Under the pieces are notes generated by a model. It worked only from the letters and a program-made list of their open reading frames with translations, was not told the DNA's origin and searched no databases. From NCBI GenBank assembly GCA_964400355.1, contig CAYNTO010000048.1:1-6854 (forward strand): a DNA stretch of 6,854 nt. The letters are read 5' to 3'. The stretch comes from JACKAL01 sp964400355 (GTDB lineage: Bacteria; Bdellovibrionota; Bdellovibrionia; Bdellovibrionales; JAGQZY01). The position numbers and the translations under genes were made by a program. This document shows, in pieces, positions 6,201 through 6,854 of the stretch; position 1 is the stretch's first letter; the number at the start of each line of letters is the position of its first letter.

Positions 6201-6854
6201 CTACTGGAAGAGTGTTCACTGTGATTTTGCTCGCATCGATTCCTGTGGCGAGTTTCGCATCGGTGATGCTACCATCGTTCACCTTTGCGGTAGTGATGGC
6301 ATTGTCTGCAATCTTCGCTGTAGTGACTGCGGTGTCGGCGATCTTCGCAGTGGTGACCGCTTCATCGTCAAGTTTCACTGTTGTCACACCACTATCGGCG
6401 AGATCTATTGTTCCTGATGAGTTGATCGTTCCTCCGTCGAGACCTTGACCTGCGGTGATGCTTGTCACACCAGAACCGTTACTCACTGTTTCAACAGTTG
6501 TTCCGTTGAAGTACTTAAGTTCATTGGTCGCGTTATCAAACCAGATTTGACCTTCGGTCGGCGACGATGGATTTGTGTTTCTCGATGGCAACACCGTTCC
6601 TGCGGGATCATTGCGTAAGTACTGCGTGCTGGTTCCACTCGCAAGGTCCGTAAGATTCGTGTACTGCGTGGTGAGAAGATTATCGAGCTTCGCTTGTGTA
6701 CTCGTCACACTCGTTCTAAACACGTCACTTGGTCCCAAACCCTGAAGGGTTTGGGCGACCAATGCTTGAGGGACTGAGGTGATCGGCATGTCGTCGCTGA
6801 GCTGCACTGCCGTGGATGCGGTGCTTGGCTTAATGAAGAATCTAAAAAATCTCT
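250..6854 (-). CDS. Giant modular trimeric fibre/adhesin with C-terminal S74 chaperone (5' end beyond window)
   Basis: At least 2185 residues from the GTG at 6807 to the TAA at 252-250. The frame stays open for 15 more codons to the window edge, so the start lies outside. Visible order: end of an N-terminal domain (about 1-25, with ITSVPQALVAQ); a GQIWFDNATNELKYF module (86-100); decapeptide arrays (136-185, 357-466); three DHTQY modules (457-582, 768-894, 1424-1550); GFLPPRM segments (908, 1562); a C1q-like domain (954-1089); a two-Cys domain (1197-1283); a collar/HxH region (1608-1796); LGYTPVN and GDTMTG (1846-1860); a candidate tip (1969-2045); S74 chaperone plus coiled coil (2050-2185). 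Seven GxVGxGTxxP-type motifs punctuate it. The family is phage tail-fibre-like, and Bdellovibrio carries comparable mosaic adhesive trimers. Inferred role: exported trimeric fibre binding prey or surface polymers. The visible part has no membrane segment, and its 16 cysteines sit in eight local pairs, which fits export. Target unknown. Confidence 0.95.
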   Translation of the reverse strand, partial: RFFRFFIKPSTASTAVQLSDDMPITSVPQALVAQTLQGLGPSDVFRTSVTSTQAKLDNLLTTQYTNLTDLASGTSTQYLRNDPAGTVLPSRNTNPSSPTEGQIWFDNATNELKYFNGTTVETVSNGSGVTSITAGQGLDGGTINSSGTIDLADSGVTTVKLDDEAVTTAKIADTAVTTAKIADNAITTAKVNDGSITDAKLATGIDASKITVNTLPVGVVPTGTDDTKLPLVGGTMTGPLVLGDDTTFSGFDLLGTGHITMSPQKTITIGRYDSTEQPTLIASLGPLNAGAMWFNSSTGKLMYWSGAAAFELSESTSAGGDITAVNTNAGSGLSGGNTSGPITLQVVVDGTTIEIATNTIQLKALGVASGHLQDGSVLTAKLVDEAVTTAKIDDAAVTTVKIDDGAVNTVKIADEAVTTAKLADSSVSTSKLVDTSVTEVKLANSAVTSAKLADDSVTTAKIDDGAVTSAKIADGTITSADVDTITIGKISSAASEYFTYMPNGAECTDGYVLKWTSSNRWECATDIGVTDHGALTGLSDDDHTQYALLAGRGAGQNLRGGTAASANLTLESTSDTTKGFVILQPTAGNVGIGTTNPQSLLDVAGIIRAHQICDESGLNCKDISSGWGGGGDIDGVTTHATTSGLLGGATSGTADLSVDTDNSTIEISSSNKVQIKDLGVASGKIADDAITSAKIDDDTIMNADINSAAAIAWSKIDKTGAAAGDIGAAPSSRTIATSGTSGLSGGGDLTADRSLSVNVDNTTVELNANALRVKDSGITSAKIADGTIVSADVDAISIGKISNAPAEYFTYMPAGTECTDGYVLKWTSNDRWECASDLVGATDHGALTGLGDDDHTQYVLLAGRTTGQNLRGGTAASANLTLESTSDATKGYVLLQPSGGSIGIGTTAPHASAAVHIDSTTKGFLPPRMNTAQRSAIASPNEGLIVFDTDVDALYLYRSSAWVKLADSTEVAFSVRKTGNQALGTATNDKVTWETEVFDVGNSFDLATERFQPTVAGKYLFVFTASTVTTPNTGYLHTIIAKNGSYVAYDWRPYVSGLQLSSTVTSVVDLNGSTDYVEFFVNASAASQTMSSAAAAHGFLISGGTGAGGGGAADHLGNHVATQNLSLVNNWLSGDGNNEGLRIDSTGQVGVGTSVPNSLLTVEGAMTLDQIASDFAGAAGYGSIYAKTDGKLYFRNGTGAVMDLTAGVSFTSAIRSGWPDALYCTQGSYSTAFYLYWVQASNVFYKMSDGHGTNPTYLSFNTDGTFSLSGGAGTQFDNSDCETTMAANISAGRAKYFGNDIRAIAQDADNDTKIMVEKNTDEDKIRFDTAGSERMIISETGRVGIGSTAPNALLDVAGIIRAEQICDEAGANCKDISTGWNTDYVATTRAVNTSSGSALTGGGDLSADRNIAVNVDNVGIEINTNALRLKDSGVTSAKIADGTIVSADVDTISIGKISSAPAEYFTYMPAGAECTDGYVLKWTSNDRWECASDLVGATDHGALTGLGDDDHTQYALLAGRTSGQTLRGGTTASASLTLDSTSDSTKGFVILNPTGGNVGVGTAAPASVLDVVSTTSGFLPPRMTSTQRDAIVTPPAGSVVFNSTYNVLEVFNGTDWVPAGQSIPNGAVMSFNAAACPAGWTTYSAAQDRVIVGSGGSYVLAASGGAVTATTSSAGAHSHGGSTGSHALTAAQMPVHSHGVSDPSHAHSVYDPGHNHATRVDDSGGYASGVPLSLTRYASTSQPGTASDRYGTSYFGFLDAAVTGIGIYGAYTGISIQNAGSGGSHSHTIASEAAHSHTVDTRQPYVALLYCQYSGGSMGAGQPPLLDALANVNLSVLADGQALVYNNSSGKWENRSIASTLGYTPVNRNGDTMTGTLNLPTNGLVVGTNQLTVSGGNVGIGTSLPNSKLHVTGATGTGSSASHGAQFKDSVHGVHIGGNDASSYSWLAGWASGLGSSNLVLQPTVGNVGVGTINPITKLEVADNNAIKIGAAYLSSGGPYTHLANYEYYHGSGWSNPTGTPGALFQISGQSFQFYSHNGAGVHTSTAILSGTGNLNILGAYGYLSDENYKKNIFNIEDPLDKVLRLRPVTFNWRNPDQDPRVQLGFIAQEVEKIFPETVTTHEDGKKTLTFSHLLAPMVGAIQELHKWVVEKFKAVDRDIASQNQRLQMLEKENQKLKEHNRSLETYLCSKDPTAPFCKK
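253..660 (-). other. Peptidase S74 intramolecular chaperone domain and C-terminal coiled coil
   Basis: Residues 2050-2185 match the intramolecular chaperone of endosialidase (peptidase S74) family. The domain opens with S-D-E-N-Y-K-K, contains LRPVTFNW and GFIAQEVEKIFPE, and ends with HLLAPMVGAIQEL. In this family the chaperone drives trimer folding and then cleaves itself off using a Ser-Lys dyad with Ser and Lys five residues apart. Here these are Ser2050 and Lys2055, so the predicted cut is between Leu2049 and Ser2050. Residues about 2129-2172 are charged and heptad-like (LHKWVVEKF, LQMLEKENQKL), as expected for a trimeric coiled coil. The end carries two cysteines, 2174 and 2183, around KDPTAPF. 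The domain assignment is confident; cleavage itself is inferred from the motif. Confidence 0.93.
673..903 (-). other. Candidate fibre tip module just before the chaperone
   Basis: Residues 1969-2045 lie between the last GNVGVGT motif (1951-1957) and the S74 chaperone. They read NNAIKIGAAYLSSGG, then YTHLANYEYYHGSGW, an ALFQISGQSFQFYSHNGAG segment and STAILSGTGNL. Aromatic-rich modules of this pattern are common immediately upstream of S74 domains in phage-like fibres. After chaperone release this segment would be the exposed distal end of the trimer, so it is a reasonable place for a binding function. The location is seen directly; the tip role is inferred, and no ligand can be named. Confidence 0.55.
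1420..1986 (-). other. Phage tail-collar/needle-type region with six HxH metal-binding motifs
   Basis: Residues 1608-1796 begin IPNGAVMSFNAAACPAGW, typical of phage tail collar domains. AQDRVIVGSGGSY, a Gly/Ser/Ala-rich stretch and the familiar LTAAQMPVHSH follow, and the region ends TRQPYVALLYC. HxH motifs lie at 1662-1664, 1681-1683, 1690-1692, 1699-1701, 1770-1772 and 1780-1782. In the trimeric T4 long tail fibre tip (gp37), HxH motifs from three chains coordinate iron ions along the fibre axis. By analogy, six metal sites per trimer are possible here. Cys1621 and Cys1796 bracket the region and may pair. Collar-type homology is clear by eye; metal identity and occupancy are inferred. Confidence 0.82.
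2158..2538 (-). repeat. DHTQY module, copy 3
   Basis: Residues 1424-1550: IADGTIVSADVD, YFTYMPAGAECTDG, WTSNDRWEC, DHGALTGLGDDDHTQY, LRGGTTASASLTL, VGVGTAAP. Cysteines 1459 and 1475 are conserved. Like copy 2, it is preceded by GGGDL.ADR and VNVDN sequence, and it is followed by a second GFLPPRM segment leading into the collar/HxH region. Confidence 0.9.
2958..3219 (-). other. Unnamed domain with paired cysteines (SGWPDALYC ... FDNSDC)
   Basis: Residues 1197-1283 form a compact non-repetitive block: SAIRSGWPDALYC, then STAFYLYWVQASNVFYKMSDG, then YLSFNTDGTFSLSGGAG, then FDNSDC. It is rich in aromatic residues and has exactly two cysteines, 1209 and 1266, likely a disulfide in an exported protein. 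Repetitive fibre sequence flanks it on both sides, so it behaves like an inserted globular module. I recall similar blocks in bacterial tail-fibre-like proteins but cannot give a family name. A carbohydrate-binding or adhesive role would be a guess. Confidence 0.5.
3541..3948 (-). other. C1q/TNF-like trimeric domain
   Basis: Residues 954-1089 start EVAFSVRKTGNQ, continue with VFDVGNSFD, then the signature RFQPTVAGKYLFVFTAS, and end with DYVEFFVNASA and AAHGFLISGG. The order FSV.., F/D-x-G-N-x-F, F-x-P-x-x-A-G-x-Y-x-F and a closing hydrophobic F-x-x-x strand is the pattern of C1q globular domains. The length of about 136 residues fits too. C1q domains are obligate trimers that bind diverse ligands, which suits a trimeric fibre. 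A Gly-rich linker (1090-1097) and the phage-type motif LGNHVATQN follow. The fold assignment is by motif reading only. Confidence 0.75.
4126..4506 (-). repeat. DHTQY module, copy 2
   Basis: Residues 768-894, with the same order of motifs as copy 1: IADGTIVSADVD, YFTYMPAGTECTDG, WTSNDRWEC, DHGALTGLGDDDHTQY, LRGGTAASANLTL, IGIGTTAP. Cysteines 803 and 819 are conserved. DNA at 4278-4371 is almost identical to copy 3 (one synonymous difference in 94 bases by eye), while the sequence next to it on the high-coordinate side is clearly more diverged. It is followed by a GFLPPRM segment and then the C1q-like domain. Confidence 0.9.
5062..5439 (-). repeat. DHTQY module, copy 1
   Basis: Residues 457-582. 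Order within the module: IADGTITSADVD, EYFTYMPNGAECTDGYVLKW, Cys508 in WEC, DHGALTGLSDDDHTQYALLAG, LRGGTAASANLTLESTSD, TKGFVIL and GNVGIGTTNP. Cys492 and Cys508 are 16 residues apart, as in the other copies. This copy is the most diverged of the three. It is followed by VAGIIRAHQICDE and Cys605 in NCKDIS. Confidence 0.9.
5410..5739 (-). repeat. Decapeptide repeat array, 11 units (30 bp period)
   Basis: Residues 357-466 are eleven consecutive ten-residue units of the pattern [LI]-x-D-x-[AS]-V-T-[TS]-x-K, for example IADEAVTTAK and LADDSVTTAK. The last unit ends in Asp (IADGTITSAD). Units use varied synonymous codons, so the DNA repeat is degenerate and the periodicity is kept at protein level. 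Such repeats are frequent in phage tail fibres and related bacterial fibres, where they probably form a regular trimeric shaft. Confidence 0.9.
6253..6402 (-). repeat. Decapeptide repeat array, 5 units
   Basis: Residues 136-185 are five ten-residue units (LADSGVTTVK, LDDEAVTTAK, IADTAVTTAK, IADNAITTAK, VNDGSITDAK) of the same family as the longer array. A partial unit, LATGIDASK, follows. Two or three degenerate units recur at 660-700, and pairs at 758-777 and 1414-1433, each time placed before a DHTQY module or phage-like insert. Confidence 0.88.

Noticed and set aside
250..6854. Prophage tail-fibre locus
   Set aside because: The modules are phage-like, but no other phage gene, chaperone or integration feature is visible, and such fibres are commonly chromosomal in predatory bacteria. 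Flanking sequence would be needed to revive the idea.

Overview
The window holds one very large minus-strand gene (250 to the right edge), whose frame is open at that edge, plus about 250 bases of downstream sequence at the left. The gene encodes a modular fibre protein built from phage tail-fibre-type pieces: decapeptide repeats, GxVGxGTxxP motifs, DHGALTGL..DDDHTQY modules, a C1q-like domain, a tail-collar/HxH metal-binding region and a C-terminal peptidase S74 intramolecular chaperone followed by a coiled coil. Residue numbers below count from the GTG at 6807, the first in-frame start codon visible. That GTG is probably not the true start.

Organism (inference): roughly balanced base composition, the S74 chaperone with a C-terminal coiled coil and two-cysteine tail, and Cys-paired W-E-C modules next to phage-type repeats all fit Bdellovibrio and its relatives. 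Those predators carry many chromosomal fibre proteins of this design, described as mosaic adhesive trimers. No structural phage gene, integrase or tRNA is visible, so nothing here argues for a prophage.

Layout in the direction of transcription, right to left: end of an unseen N-terminal domain (6854 to about 6700); tail-fibre modules and the first decapeptide array (about 6600-6250); a TMTGPL and baseplate-like segment (about 6160-5900); the 11-unit decapeptide array (5739-5410); DHTQY module copy 1 (5439-5062); a phage-like insert (about 4970-4660); copy 2 (4506-4126); a C1q-like domain (3948-3541); a two-Cys unnamed domain (3219-2959); copy 3 (2538-2158); the collar/HxH region (1986-1420); further GxVGxGT modules; a candidate tip (903-673); and the S74 chaperone plus coiled coil (660-253).

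Expected working model: three chains fold together, nucleated by the C-terminal chaperone. The chaperone then probably cuts itself off at Leu2049/Ser2050, leaving a long trimeric surface or periplasmic fibre with several potential binding domains along its length. Downstream, 1-55 is a long inverted repeat that looks like a bidirectional terminator. The same bases could be read as the start of another minus-strand gene, but the palindrome itself explains that appearance.
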